Source: Pseudomonas entomophila (GTDB taxonomy: Bacteria > Pseudomonadota > Gammaproteobacteria > Pseudomonadales > Pseudomonadaceae). From it: DNA of 64,000 bases. Position numbers and translations under genes: made by a program. Under the pieces are notes generated by a model that did not search any database, was not told the DNA's origin, and worked only from the letters and a program-made list of their open reading frames with translations. How positions within the stretch are numbered: the first letter of the stretch is position 1; every line of letters starts with the position of its first letter. The stretch spans positions 37,626 to 101,625 of the forward strand of contig NZ_JAAMQJ010000015.1 of NCBI RefSeq assembly GCF_013523125.1, written 5' to 3'. Shown here piece by piece: positions 1 to 8,700 of the stretch.

Positions 1-511
1 TGCGCAGCAGGCTCTGGCCCTTGCCCGACGAACTCATCACCGGCTTGACCACGCACGGGTAGCCCAGGTCGGCCACGGCACGCGCATAGTCTTCGAAGGT
101 GTCGGCGAAATGGTACGGCGAAGTAGGCAGGTCCAGTTCTTCGGCGGCCAGGCGGCGGATGCCTTCACGGTTCATGGTCAGTTGCGTGGCACGCGCCGTG
201 GGCACCACGTTGAAGCCTTCGCTTTCCAGCTCGACCAGCGTCGCAGTGGCGATGGCTTCGATCTCCGGCACGATGTAGTGCGGCTTCTCGGCCTCGATGA
301 CTGCGCGCAGCGCGGCGCCGTCGAGCATGTCGATGACATGGCTACGGTGGGCGACCTGCATGGCGGGCGCATCGGCGTAGCGGTCCACACCGATCACTTC
401 GACGCCCAGGCGCTGCAGCTCGATGACCACCTCCTTGCCCAGTTCGCCACAGCCACAGAGCAGTACACGGGTCGCGGTAGGCGACAAGGGGGTTCCGATA
501 CGGGTCGTCAT
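1..511 (-). CDS. purT: Formate-dependent phosphoribosylglycinamide formyltransferase 2, N-terminal part
   Basis: N-terminal ~170 residues of PurT, cut by the left edge of the window. PurT is an ATP-grasp enzyme that uses formate and ATP to formylate GAR in purine biosynthesis, without folate. The translation from the ATG at 511 begins [11 protein letters not shown] and continues through a Rossmann-type stretch ([20 protein letters not shown]), a [19 protein letters not shown] segment and the start of the ATP-grasp region ([17 protein letters not shown]), all typical of PurT. The catalytic C-terminal half lies outside the window. Upstream, on the same strand, lie the heptanucleotide arrays and the VUT transporter gene. 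The start fits the usual family N-terminus. Confidence 0.93.
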   Translation of the reverse strand, partial: MTTRIGTPLSPTATRVLLCGCGELGKEVVIELQRLGVEVIGVDRYADAPAMQVAHRSHVIDMLDGAALRAVIEAEKPHYIVPEIEAIATATLVELESEGFNVVPTARATQLTMNREGIRRLAAEELDLPTSPYHFADTFEDYARAVADLGYPCVVKPVMSSSGKGQSLLR

Positions 512-606
512 CTCAGGTCCTCGAACGGTGCGGGGCGGACCACTCGGACCCGCCGCTGAAAAGGACCGGTAGTTTACACCTGGTGTTCTAGTTTGGGGGC
601 TTGGGG

Positions 607-679
607 AGCTGCAAGCTGCAAGCTGCAAGCTGCAAGCTGCAAGCTGCAAGCTGCAAGCTGCAAGCTGCAAGCTGCAAGC
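607..679. repeat. Heptanucleotide tandem array (CAAGCTG)n, locus 1 left arm
   Basis: Ten and a fraction uninterrupted copies of a 7-bp unit (read as CAAGCTG or AGCTGCA on the plus strand) between purT and the VUT gene. It is followed by a short spacer starting with CAAAAGCA and then by an array of the opposed unit. The same arrangement recurs at 19180-19293 and, with a related unit, at 33831-33931 and 63827-63977. Confidence 0.95.
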
Positions 680-702
680 AAAAGCAGAACGGGGTCGGCT
701 TC

Positions 703-756
703 TAGCTTGTAGCTTGTAGCTTGTAGCTTGTAGCTTGTAGCTTGTAGCTTGTAGCT
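703..756. repeat. Heptanucleotide tandem array (TAGCTTG)n, locus 1 right arm
   Basis: Almost eight uninterrupted copies of TAGCTTG, ending on the first base of the VUT gene's reverse-strand TCA stop codon. The unit is the reverse complement of the left-arm unit with one transition, so in a plus-strand RNA every heptad could pair with the left arm with one G-U wobble. In the minus-strand RNA the same position is an A-C mismatch. Confidence 0.95.
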
Positions 757-1226
757 CAGGCACCGGACAGGGCGCTGCGCCGGTCTCGCCAGGCCATGGC
801 CAGCCATACGACGGTCACGCCCGCGCACTTCGACAGCAGTGCCGTGCCGGCCACTGCGGGCGTCAGGGCGCCGATCATGCCGAAGAAGATGACCGTGTCG
901 ACCGGGATGCTCAACGCCGAACTCAACCACAACCGGTCGCGCAAGGGTCGACGGGTGACGCTGAACACCAGCCAGTCGATCAGCTCGGAGACGAAGAACG
1001 CGGTGGCGCTGGCCAGGGCGATGGCCGGTTCGGAGGTAACGTAGGACAGCACCAGCGCCGCCAGCATAGCCAGCAGTGCACCATGGCCGTAGCGGGTCTG
1101 GACCATGTCGCGCAGGACGAATACCAGCCCGCCCCAGGCGGACCAGATGACGTCCAGGTGCGGCGCACTGGAGAAGGCGTAGTTGATCAGCACCACGCTG
1201 CTGACATAGGCAAGAAGATAGAACAT
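756..1226 (-). CDS. VUT family transporter (YhhQ/queuosine-precursor transporter-like)
   Basis: Integral membrane protein of 156 residues of the VUT family (COG1738), whose E. coli member YhhQ imports queuosine precursors. The sequence is a series of hydrophobic segments: N-terminal [18 protein letters not shown], then [14 protein letters not shown], a segment with [13 protein letters not shown], and two C-terminal helices. The acidic E-x-x-D pair in [16 protein letters not shown] and the [12 protein letters not shown] motif are characteristic. It is shorter than YhhQ (about 220 residues), a common size for pseudomonad members. The stop codon abuts the heptad array. Substrate specificity is inferred from the family only. 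Confidence 0.8.
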   Translation of the reverse strand: MFYLLAYVSSVVLINYAFSSAPHLDVIWSAWGGLVFVLRDMVQTRYGHGALLAMLAALVLSYVTSEPAIALASATAFFVSELIDWLVFSVTRRPLRDRLWLSSALSIPVDTVIFFGMIGALTPAVAGTALLSKCAGVTVVWLAMAWRDRRSALSGA

Positions 1227-1287
1227 GAGCAGGACCGTCGGGCAGGTCGCACAGGGTACGTGAGTCGCTGCCCTCGGCCAAGCCTGG

Positions 1288-1482
1288 CTAGCCGAGGATC
1301 AGCCCGGCCTCGAGGGCACGCGTGTGACACAGGGCCAGGACCTGGCGGCGCTCGGCATTGTCCATGCGCGACCACCGTGTGATTTCATCGACGTTGCGCT
1401 GGCAGCCGGTGCAGATGTCCTGCTCGTCCAGCGCGCAGATGCTCACGCAGGGCGAAGCGACCGGCCGTTCCTTGACCTCCAT
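1288..1482 (-). CDS. DUF1289 family small cysteine-rich protein
   Basis: A 64-residue protein starting MEVKERPVASPCVSIC. The pattern C-x3-C-x7-C-x2-C (SPCVSICALDEQDICTGCQR) followed by a RWSRMDNAERRQVL segment is the signature of DUF1289 (YdhL-like) proteins, probably a small metal-binding module; the function is unknown. The ATG at 1482 was chosen because the in-frame upstream extension is antisense-like and lacks homology. The gene lies two bases after the gamma-carbonic anhydrase gene on the same strand and is likely co-transcribed with it. Confidence 0.85.
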   Translation of the reverse strand: MEVKERPVASPCVSICALDEQDICTGCQRNVDEITRWSRMDNAERRQVLALCHTRALEAGLILG

Positions 1483-1484
1483 TC

Positions 1485-2009
1485 TCAGTCCTCCTGGGGC
1501 GCGAGGTCGCGCGCGTAGCGTTGGGCATTGGCCACGTAATGCGCGGCGCTGGCTTCGAGCAGGCGCATCTGGGCATCGCTCAGGGTACGCACGACCTTGC
1601 CCGGCGAGCCGACCACCAGCGAACCGTCGGGGATTTCCCGCCCTTCGGGAATCAGGGCATTGGCGCCGATGATGCAATGCTTGCCGATGCGAGCCCCGTT
1701 GAGAATCACCGCATTGATGCCGATCAGGCTGTAGTCGTCCACGTGACACCCGTGCAGCATGGCCTTGTGGCCGATGGTCACGCCACGCCCCAGGGTCAGC
1801 GGCGAGCCCGGATCGGTGTGCAGGACCGCGCCGTCCTGGACGTTGCTGTCCTCGCCGATGTCGATCAGCTCGTTGTCGCCGCGCAACACGGCACCGAACC
1901 AGACGCTGGCCTGCGCCTGCAGACGGACCTTGCCGATCAGGATGGCACCTGGGGCGGTCCAGCTGCTGGGATGGGTGTCGACACGCAGGTCGCCAAGGCG
2001 GTAGTTCAT
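1485..2009 (-). CDS. Gamma-class carbonic anhydrase family protein (left-handed beta-helix)
   Basis: 174 residues starting [17 protein letters not shown]. It shows hexapeptide repeats of a left-handed parallel beta-helix (e.g. [21 protein letters not shown] and [28 protein letters not shown]) and the metal-ligand histidines of the YrdA/PaaY/CaiE branch ([20 protein letters not shown]). Members bind zinc or iron and may hydrate CO2 or act as thioesterases; activity varies in this branch. The ATG at 2009 is preferred over an upstream in-frame codon because it gives the usual family N-terminus. It probably forms an operon with the DUF1289 gene. Confidence 0.9.
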   Translation of the reverse strand: MNYRLGDLRVDTHPSSWTAPGAILIGKVRLQAQASVWFGAVLRGDNELIDIGEDSNVQDGAVLHTDPGSPLTLGRGVTIGHKAMLHGCHVDDYSLIGINAVILNGARIGKHCIIGANALIPEGREIPDGSLVVGSPGKVVRTLSDAQMRLLEASAAHYVANAQRYARDLAPQED

Positions 2010-2046
2010 GGAAAATCCTCGCAATGACCAGGGAAGCACACGTCGA

Positions 2047-2646
2047 TCAAATCTCGATGAAGTGCGCAGGCGGGCGGTGCAGGCCGATGTCGGCGTCGAA
2101 GAGCAGGTTCACCAGCTCGACGATCATGATCGCGGTCAGGCCCCAGATCCGGTACTCGCCGAAACGGTAGCTGGGCACGTACCAATGCCGACCCTGGGCA
2201 TCGACCCGGTGCGTGTGCTCCTGGGGCGGGTCGCGGAAGAACCCCAGCGGCACGCTGAACACCGCCGCGATCTCGGCATCGTTGGCCTCGTAGTCGACGT
2301 AGTCGGGGATCACTCCGACGAAAGGCGTCACCTTCAGGCCGTGCAGGGAAATCAAGGGGCTCAGCGGGCCGAGCACCTCCACCAGGCCGGGCGGCAGTCC
2401 GATTTCCTCATGAGCCTCGCGCAGGGCGGTGAAGATCAGGTCCGGGTCTTCGGGGTCACGTCGACCGCCCGGGAACGCCACTTCACCGCCATGGGTCGAC
2501 AACCCCTTGGCACGCAGGGTCAGCACCAGCTCCGGCTCCTCGCCACGGGTGATGGGCAGCAGCACCGCAGCCTCCGGAAGGCGGCGGTCGGTGGTCAGGG
2601 TGCCGGGGGTGTGGGTGCTCATCCGGCGAACAAGCTCGTCCAGCAT
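2047..2646 (-). CDS. CoA pyrophosphatase, Nudix family (NudL-like)
   Basis: 199-residue Nudix hydrolase. After an N-terminal [14 protein letters not shown] come a UPF0035/NudL-type segment ([25 protein letters not shown]) and the Nudix helix with [12 protein letters not shown], which carries the metal-binding glutamates. The C-terminal [16 protein letters not shown] matches CoA pyrophosphatases that cleave CoA to 3',5'-ADP and phosphopantetheine. The ATG at 2646 is chosen over one six codons upstream because it matches the usual family start; no strong Shine-Dalgarno sequence precedes either. Divergent from the next Nudix gene. Confidence 0.88.
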   Translation of the reverse strand: MLDELVRRMSTHTPGTLTTDRRLPEAAVLLPITRGEEPELVLTLRAKGLSTHGGEVAFPGGRRDPEDPDLIFTALREAHEEIGLPPGLVEVLGPLSPLISLHGLKVTPFVGVIPDYVDYEANDAEIAAVFSVPLGFFRDPPQEHTHRVDAQGRHWYVPSYRFGEYRIWGLTAIMIVELVNLLFDADIGLHRPPAHFIEI

Positions 2647-2773
2647 CACGCAGTCTCGCATCAAGGCCTGTCTGCATCATGCACCAAAGCCATGACGCAA
2701 CCCAAGCCCTGCCACGACTTGCAGCGCACGGCTGCGGCACGCCAAGATAACGGCATCCATCAGGAAGCCAGAC

Positions 2774-3328
2774 ATGAATTTCTGCAGCGCGTGCGGTCAA
2801 CCGGTCATCCAGTGCATTCCCGAGGGCGATACCCGCCTGCGGTATGTCTGCGAGCATTGCCATACCATCCACTACCAGAATCCGAACATCGTCGCCGGGG
2901 TCCTGCCGACCCACGAAGGCCGCGTCCTGTTGTGTCGCCGCGCCATCGAGCCACGCCACGGCTACTGGACGCTGCCGGCCGGCTTCATGGAAAACGGCGA
3001 GACCCTTGAGCAGGCCGCGCGTCGCGAGACCGTCGAGGAAGCCTGCGCACGCGTCGGCGAGATGACGCTGTACCAGCTGTTCGACCTGCCGCACATCAAC
3101 CAGGTGCACGTGTTCTTCCGGGCCGAGCTGGCCGACCTCGACTTCGCCATCGGCGTGGAGAGCCTGGACGTCAGGCTGTTCGAGGAGCACGAGATCCCTT
3201 GGTCGCACCTGGCGTTCCGCACCGTGACACGCACCCTGCAATGCTATTATCGTGACCGCCTCGCGCAGCACTATCCCATCGGCAACGAATACCTGCCGCC
3301 GATGCAGCTCGCCCCACCCCATAGCTAG
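2774..3328 (+). CDS. Nudix hydrolase with N-terminal zinc ribbon
   Basis: 184 residues. The N-terminus has a C-x2-C ... C-x2-C zinc ribbon (FCSACGQP then YVCEHCHTIHYQNP), as in NADH pyrophosphatase-like Nudix proteins. The Nudix box runs GFMENGETLEQAARRETVEE; the glycine that usually follows is replaced (EEACA), which is common in this subfamily. Likely hydrolyses a nucleoside diphosphate derivative; the substrate cannot be told from sequence. Second of two adjacent divergent Nudix genes, followed 17 bp later by the L,D-transpeptidase gene on the same strand. Confidence 0.88.
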   Translation: MNFCSACGQPVIQCIPEGDTRLRYVCEHCHTIHYQNPNIVAGVLPTHEGRVLLCRRAIEPRHGYWTLPAGFMENGETLEQAARRETVEEACARVGEMTLYQLFDLPHINQVHVFFRAELADLDFAIGVESLDVRLFEEHEIPWSHLAFRTVTRTLQCYYRDRLAQHYPIGNEYLPPMQLAPPHS

Positions 3329-3345
3329 TTCCACAGGATCGCTCC

Positions 3346-3906
3346 ATGCGCTGGTTGCTCGCCCTGCTCTGCCTCGGTTTCGCCAGCCTGTCCCAGGCCG
3401 CCTACACCGAGACCATCATCCGCAAACCCCTGTCGGCCCCAGGATCGGCACCGGCCGTCACGCCCCCGCAGGTCGCCCCGCGCGTGGTGGACAAGGTACT
3501 GGTGATCAAGTCCGAGCGGCGCCTGCAACTGATCAGCCGGGGCGAGCCGCTCAAGACCTACCGCATCTCGCTGGGCAAGCAGCCCAACGGGCCCAAGCTG
3601 CAAGAAGGCGACAAACGCACGCCCGAGGGGCTGTACTGGATCGACTGGCGCAAGGTCAGCGACCGCTACAACCTGGCCATGCACATTTCCTACCCGAACA
3701 TCAGCGACGCGGCCCGGGCCACGCGCGAAGGTGTTCCGGCTGGCGGCATGATCATGATCCACGGCACGCCGATCGACGAACATTACCCGGAATGGTACTT
3801 CCATACCCTGGACTGGACCGAAGGCTGCATCGCCATGCGCAACGACGACATGCGCGAGGTCTGGAGCCTGGTCAAGGACGGGACGCTGATCGAGATTCGC
3901 CCCTGA
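3346..3906 (+). CDS. L,D-transpeptidase (YkuD domain), exported
   Basis: 186 residues with a clear signal peptide (MRWLLALLCLGFASLSQAA). The YkuD catalytic motif is complete: MIHGTP, then TLDWTEGCIAMRNDDM with the nucleophilic cysteine in GCIAM. Such enzymes make L,D-crosslinks in peptidoglycan, attach lipoproteins or release them. The length and the KVLVIKSERRLQLI start of the domain fit the YafK/ErfK-like single-domain group. Same strand as the zinc-ribbon Nudix gene. Which L,D reaction it performs is not visible. Confidence 0.9.
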   Translation: MRWLLALLCLGFASLSQAAYTETIIRKPLSAPGSAPAVTPPQVAPRVVDKVLVIKSERRLQLISRGEPLKTYRISLGKQPNGPKLQEGDKRTPEGLYWIDWRKVSDRYNLAMHISYPNISDAARATREGVPAGGMIMIHGTPIDEHYPEWYFHTLDWTEGCIAMRNDDMREVWSLVKDGTLIEIRP

Positions 3907-3957
3907 CGTCCTAGGATGTAGGAAAAGTCCCCAGATCCCCCCTACCTGATCCCTCGC

Positions 3958-3985
3958 CCCTGGCCGACACGCTTCTCGGCCAGGG
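3958..3985. other. 9-bp perfect inverted repeat, hairpin between L,D-transpeptidase and tpsB
   Basis: CCCTGGCCG and CGGCCAGGG separated by 10 bases. It lies 50 bp after the L,D-transpeptidase stop and 50 bp before tpsB, a likely transcriptional boundary, but no T-run follows on either strand, so it is not a canonical intrinsic terminator. Confidence 0.5.
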
Positions 3986-4036
3986 ACGGCATCGCCCACG
4001 CGCCCTGCTTTTTACAGTCGTCGCAGATCCACCACG

Positions 4037-5737
4037 ATGGGTATCTGCGACATGTTCCTGCTCACACCGTCCCCTCCTATCACGGCCCTGCGGCGGCTGT
4101 GCCTGGTCAGCGGCCTGGCCCTGCCTTCGGTGGCGTTGGGCATCGACCCGGCCAGCCAACTGTTGCGCGAACAGCAATCGGACTTCCGCACCCTCGAACA
4201 GCAGCAGCGCCTGCAACGCTGGCAACGGCGCGAGCAGAAGGTGCCGGCGCCTGAAGCCACGGTGCCGGCCGACGCGACCCGTGCATGCTGGCCCTTTCCT
4301 GGCCTGAGCCTGAGCGGCAACCAGGTCCTGTCGAACGCCGAGCTGGAGGGAGCGGTCCAGCCGGTCCTGCGCCCCTGCATGGGCGTGGCCGACATCAACC
4401 GGCTGCTGGCCAGCATCACCCAACGCTACGTCGAGGCCGGCTACCCTGCCGCGCGCCCCTATCTGGCCAGTACGCCACGCCAGGGCGAGCCGCTGCAGGT
4501 CGTCATCGTCGAAGGCTTCGTCGAGTCGATCGCCCTGGCCGACCCCAGCCTGCCCTTGTCGTTGCGCGGCGCGTTTCCGGACATGCTCGGCGAGCCACTG
4601 CGCCTGCCCGATCTCGAACAGGGGCTCGACCAGCTCAACCGTCTCCAGGCCTTCACCCTGTCGGCCGACCTGCTGCCAGGTGATCTACCGGGAGGCACAC
4701 GGCTGGTGTTGCAACCGCAACAGGTCGGCAAGCGCTGGCACCTGTCGGGCACGCTCGACAACCGGGCCAGTGAAACCGTGGGGCGCCACCGTCTGGGCCT
4801 GCGGTTCGGCCTGGATTCGCCCGCTCACCTGAATGACGCGCTCAGCGTCGCGCTGTCGACCGCGTTGCCGGGCACCGGGGCCCAGAGCCAGGCCGTGGCG
4901 CTGCACTACAGCGTGCCTTACGGACCTTGGACGCTCGGCGCCATGGCCAGCCGCATCACCTATCACGCCACGCCACGGACACCTGGGCGTCCGGAGGGCG
5001 AAAGCCGTTTCCAGGGGCTGAGCGTGAACCGGATGCTGTGGCGCAACCAGCAAGGTCTGCTCGGTGCGTCGATGAGGCTCGACCAGAAGCACACCCTCAA
5101 TCGTCTCTATGCACGCAAGACCCTGCTGCAGAGCACGCGCCTGACCACGCTCGACGTCGGCCTGGACATGCTCTGGCTCCAGGATGGCCTGTGGAATGTG
5201 TCGCTGGGGATGTCCCAAGGTCTGTCTTCCCTGGGTGCCGACGCCCCGACGCTCTCACGCCAGGCACCACGCCCGGACTTTCGCAAGTACCGGGCCAGCC
5301 TGCTGCACCTGCGTCAGGGACAACACCCCATTGACTGGCGCTGGCAGAGCCTCGTGAACCTGCAGTACAGCGCCGATCACCTGCCTGCCCTCGAACAGTT
5401 GGCGCTGAGCGACGACCTGGCCGTGCGCGGCTTCCGCCAGCACTACGTCGCCGGCGCCACGGGTGCCCTGTGGCGCAACACGCTCAGCCACCCCCTCTGG
5501 CAACCCGCGCTCAACGGCGTGCAGCTGCGTGCCTCGGCCGGGCTGGACGTCGGCTGGAGCCGCTACGCCCAGGGCGAGCCGTCGCAACGCCTGGTCGGCG
5601 GCGCCCTCGGCCTGCACCTCGACCTGCCGCACGCGCGGCTGCGCCTGGACCATCAGCGTGCGCTGTCCGCCCGAGGGCCGCGCCGGGGCCGCCTGGAACC
5701 TGGGTTCTGGGTCGCCGAGCTGAGCATCGACCTGTGA
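4037..5737 (+). CDS. TpsB outer-membrane transporter of a two-partner secretion system (ShlB/FhaC family)
   Basis: 566-residue Omp85-superfamily pore that exports the TpsA protein encoded next. After a hydrophobic leader (CLVSGLALPSVALG) there is a coiled, Gln-rich linker helix (about residues 40-75), two POTRA domains (about 85-235, including ITQRYVEAGYPAARPYL) and a 16-strand barrel. The conserved L6-loop tetrad is VRGF at residues 463-466, and the protein ends in beta-strand fashion with an alternating hydrophobic C-terminus (FWVAELSIDL). No strong ribosome binding site precedes the ATG at 4037; an in-frame ATG five codons on (4052) is a reasonable alternative. Only 25 bp separate it from tpsA, so the two form an operon. 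Confidence 0.92.
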   Translation: MGICDMFLLTPSPPITALRRLCLVSGLALPSVALGIDPASQLLREQQSDFRTLEQQQRLQRWQRREQKVPAPEATVPADATRACWPFPGLSLSGNQVLSNAELEGAVQPVLRPCMGVADINRLLASITQRYVEAGYPAARPYLASTPRQGEPLQVVIVEGFVESIALADPSLPLSLRGAFPDMLGEPLRLPDLEQGLDQLNRLQAFTLSADLLPGDLPGGTRLVLQPQQVGKRWHLSGTLDNRASETVGRHRLGLRFGLDSPAHLNDALSVALSTALPGTGAQSQAVALHYSVPYGPWTLGAMASRITYHATPRTPGRPEGESRFQGLSVNRMLWRNQQGLLGASMRLDQKHTLNRLYARKTLLQSTRLTTLDVGLDMLWLQDGLWNVSLGMSQGLSSLGADAPTLSRQAPRPDFRKYRASLLHLRQGQHPIDWRWQSLVNLQYSADHLPALEQLALSDDLAVRGFRQHYVAGATGALWRNTLSHPLWQPALNGVQLRASAGLDVGWSRYAQGEPSQRLVGGALGLHLDLPHARLRLDHQRALSARGPRRGRLEPGFWVAELSIDL

Positions 5738-5762
5738 TTCATCCAACAAGAAGAGAGACCCC

Positions 5763-8700
5763 ATGAAACAGCACGCTCACACGTCCCCACGGCGCCCCGA
5801 CACCTTGCGCTGGGCCATCTTCCTGGCCGTCCTGGGCAGCGGCCCTGCGCTGGCTGCCGCCCCTCTGCAAGCGACACCCGGCCCTGGGGGTACGCCGCTG
5901 ATCAACGATGCGCATGGCGTGCCCGTCATCGACATCGTGGCGCCCACGGCCAACGGCCTGTCGCACAACCAGTTTCTCGAGTACAACGTCGGCACGTCCG
6001 GCCTGGTGCTGAACAACGCCCTGGAGGCCGGGTCTTCGCAACTGGCCGGCGCGCTGGCTGCCAACCCGCAGTTCCAGGGCCAGGCAGCGTCGACCATCCT
6101 CAACGAGGTGGTCAGCCGCAATGCCTCGCTCATCGAAGGCCGGCAGGAGATCTTCGGTCGCCCGGCCGACTACGTGCTGGCCAACCCCAATGGCATCACC
6201 GTCAATGGTGGCCAGTTCATCAACACCACCCGGGCAGGCTTCCTGGTCGGCACGCCGATCCTCGAGGACGGGCGGATCCGTTACCTCGACACCCTGGGCG
6301 CCGAAGGCAGCCTGACCGTGCTCAAGGAAGGTGCCGCCAACCGCGAGGGCGCCCTGGCCCTGATCGCGCCCCGCATCGAAGCCCTCGGCGGCCTGCAGGC
6401 CCAGGCTGACTTGGACGTGATCGCCGGTCGCAACCGGGTCGACGGGGTCGATGGCAGCCTCGCACCACACGCCAGCGCGCCCTCCACCGAACTGGACGCC
6501 ACGCTGTTCGGTGCCATGCGCGCCGGGCGTGTGCGCATCGTCAGCACCACCGAAGGTGCGGGGGTACGCATGGCCAGGACCGACATCCAGGCCCAGGATG
6601 GGATCAGCGTGCGTTCCGCCGGCGGCTTGCAGATCGAAGGCCGCCAGAAGGAACAGGGTCAACTGCTCACGGAACGGGGCGACCTGGTGCTGGAGGCGAC
6701 CCGTGACCTGTACCTGCGCGACGTCAAGGCGCGCGCCGAGCACATCGACCTCAGTGCCGGCGGAACGTTGACCTTGGATGCCAAGATGCGGCAGGACATC
6801 GAGCGGCAACGGGAACACTGGAAGAACAAGGCCTGGTTCGTCACGTACGAAACCTACGACAGCAACACGACCACCACCGAACGCACGCACAGGGGTACCG
6901 AGCTGCTGGCGCAGGGCAATGTGCGGTTGAAGTCCGGGGGCGATCTCGCTCTGCGCAGCGCGCGCGTCGAGGCAGGCGGCGAGGTGAGCGCCGACAGCGC
7001 TGGCAACCTGACCCTCGGCTCGACCCTCGACAGCCAACGCCTCGAGCAACGCATCCAGCACCGCAAGCACCTGTGGCGTGGCGACACCGAGACCGATCGC
7101 TATCAGGAGTCCGGCAACCCGACCACACTGGTCGGCCAACGCGTGAGCCTCACCGCTCAGGACGCGTTGAGCGTGACCGGCAGCCAGGTGACGAGCCGCG
7201 GCGACATGCACATCGCTGCCCGGCAGGTCACCGTCGACGGGCAGAAGGTACGCCAGAGCGACACCGGGCACGCCTATCGTGGCGACCTGGTGTCGGGCAC
7301 CTTCTTCGGCGGGCGCGGCAGCGAGGATGCGCAAGGCGAACGCACGCTCGGCAGCACGATCCAGGCCGATGGCACGCTCGAGGTCACCGCTGACCAGGTC
7401 CGGATCCAGGGCAGCCGCGTACGCAGCCGAGGCGACGCGCTGCTGTACAGTCGCCAAGGCGCGTTGTCGGTCGAAGCCGCCGTCGATACGCAGCGCCAGC
7501 AACGGCAACAGAAGGACAGCCAGGTCTTCGGGCTGCTCGGCACCCGCACCCAGAACCGCGAAGAACGCCAGGACGTACTGGTCAGCGACGTCTCTTCGGA
7601 CACCAACCTGCGCCTAGCCAGCGCCGCCGACCTTCAGGTCCGCGGTGCCCGCCTCGACGCCCGGCAGCGTCTCGAGCTGAGCGCCAAAGGGGACCTGGAC
7701 ATCACGCCCGAACGCCAGAGGCACGAACAGCAGGACGACACGCAACACCGGGGCTTCACGGCCAGCGCGGGGCAGACGCGCGGGGCGCAGGACGGCAAGC
7801 CAGGCTCGAAGCAATACGCGGCCAACGTCGGCTATGACGTCGACGACACCACCACCCTGACGCGAGCGATCACCCACACGGGTAGCGCACTCAAAGGCGC
7901 CGAGATCGTCCTCGACAGCGCGCGCGACGTACGTCTCGACAACGCCACGCTCACCACCGACAGCGGGGCTGTCACGCTCAAGGGCCAGAAGGTGACGCTG
8001 GCGGCCAGCCACGATGAGCGCAGCACCGAAACCACGGTCACGCGTACCGGCGGCGGCCTGACCGTGGGCGCCGGCATCGACCGGGTCAACAGTGCCTTCG
8101 AAGGGCACCGCCGGCAGCAGGTCGATCAGGTGCGCGATACCACGGTGGCACGCACCACGATCGCCTCGGCCGGTGACCTGACGATCGAGACGCCGCACCT
8201 GATCAACCAGGCGGCAGACCTGAGCGCAGGCAAGCAGGTGCGAGCCGTGGCCACGACCGTCGACAACCAGGCGGTCAGCGACACCCACGAACATACCCAG
8301 CGCCAGAACGACTGGCAGGGCACGTTGGGCGCCAGCCTGGAATACCGCGACCTGACCCGTCCGATCGAGCGCCTGGTCACCGGTGAAGAAGCAGCGCGCT
8401 TCCAGCAGGCTGGTCCGGAAGATGCCATGGCGCCGCCCAGCGTGGGCGCCGACGTCACGGCCGGTCACCTGGGCCGCGACGTCCGCGAGCACAGTACCCA
8501 GGCGCAGGTGGCCCGTTACACGGGCGGTACGGTCACGGTCGAGGCCGACACGCTGCTGGACGAGGGCACGGCCTACAAGGCCGGGGATGGGCAGCTCGAC
8601 CTGGCGGCCCAGCATCACCTGGCACGTGCAGCGCAGGATACTGCCAGCCGCCAGGTGAGCGAACTGACCGTCGAAGGCGATGGACGCGTGGACAGCAGCA

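Noticed and set aside
574..1281. 235-residue minus-strand ORF containing SYKLQAT and LAACSLQ repeats
   Set aside because: It is the heptad arrays read through in another frame over the VUT gene, not a repeat protein.
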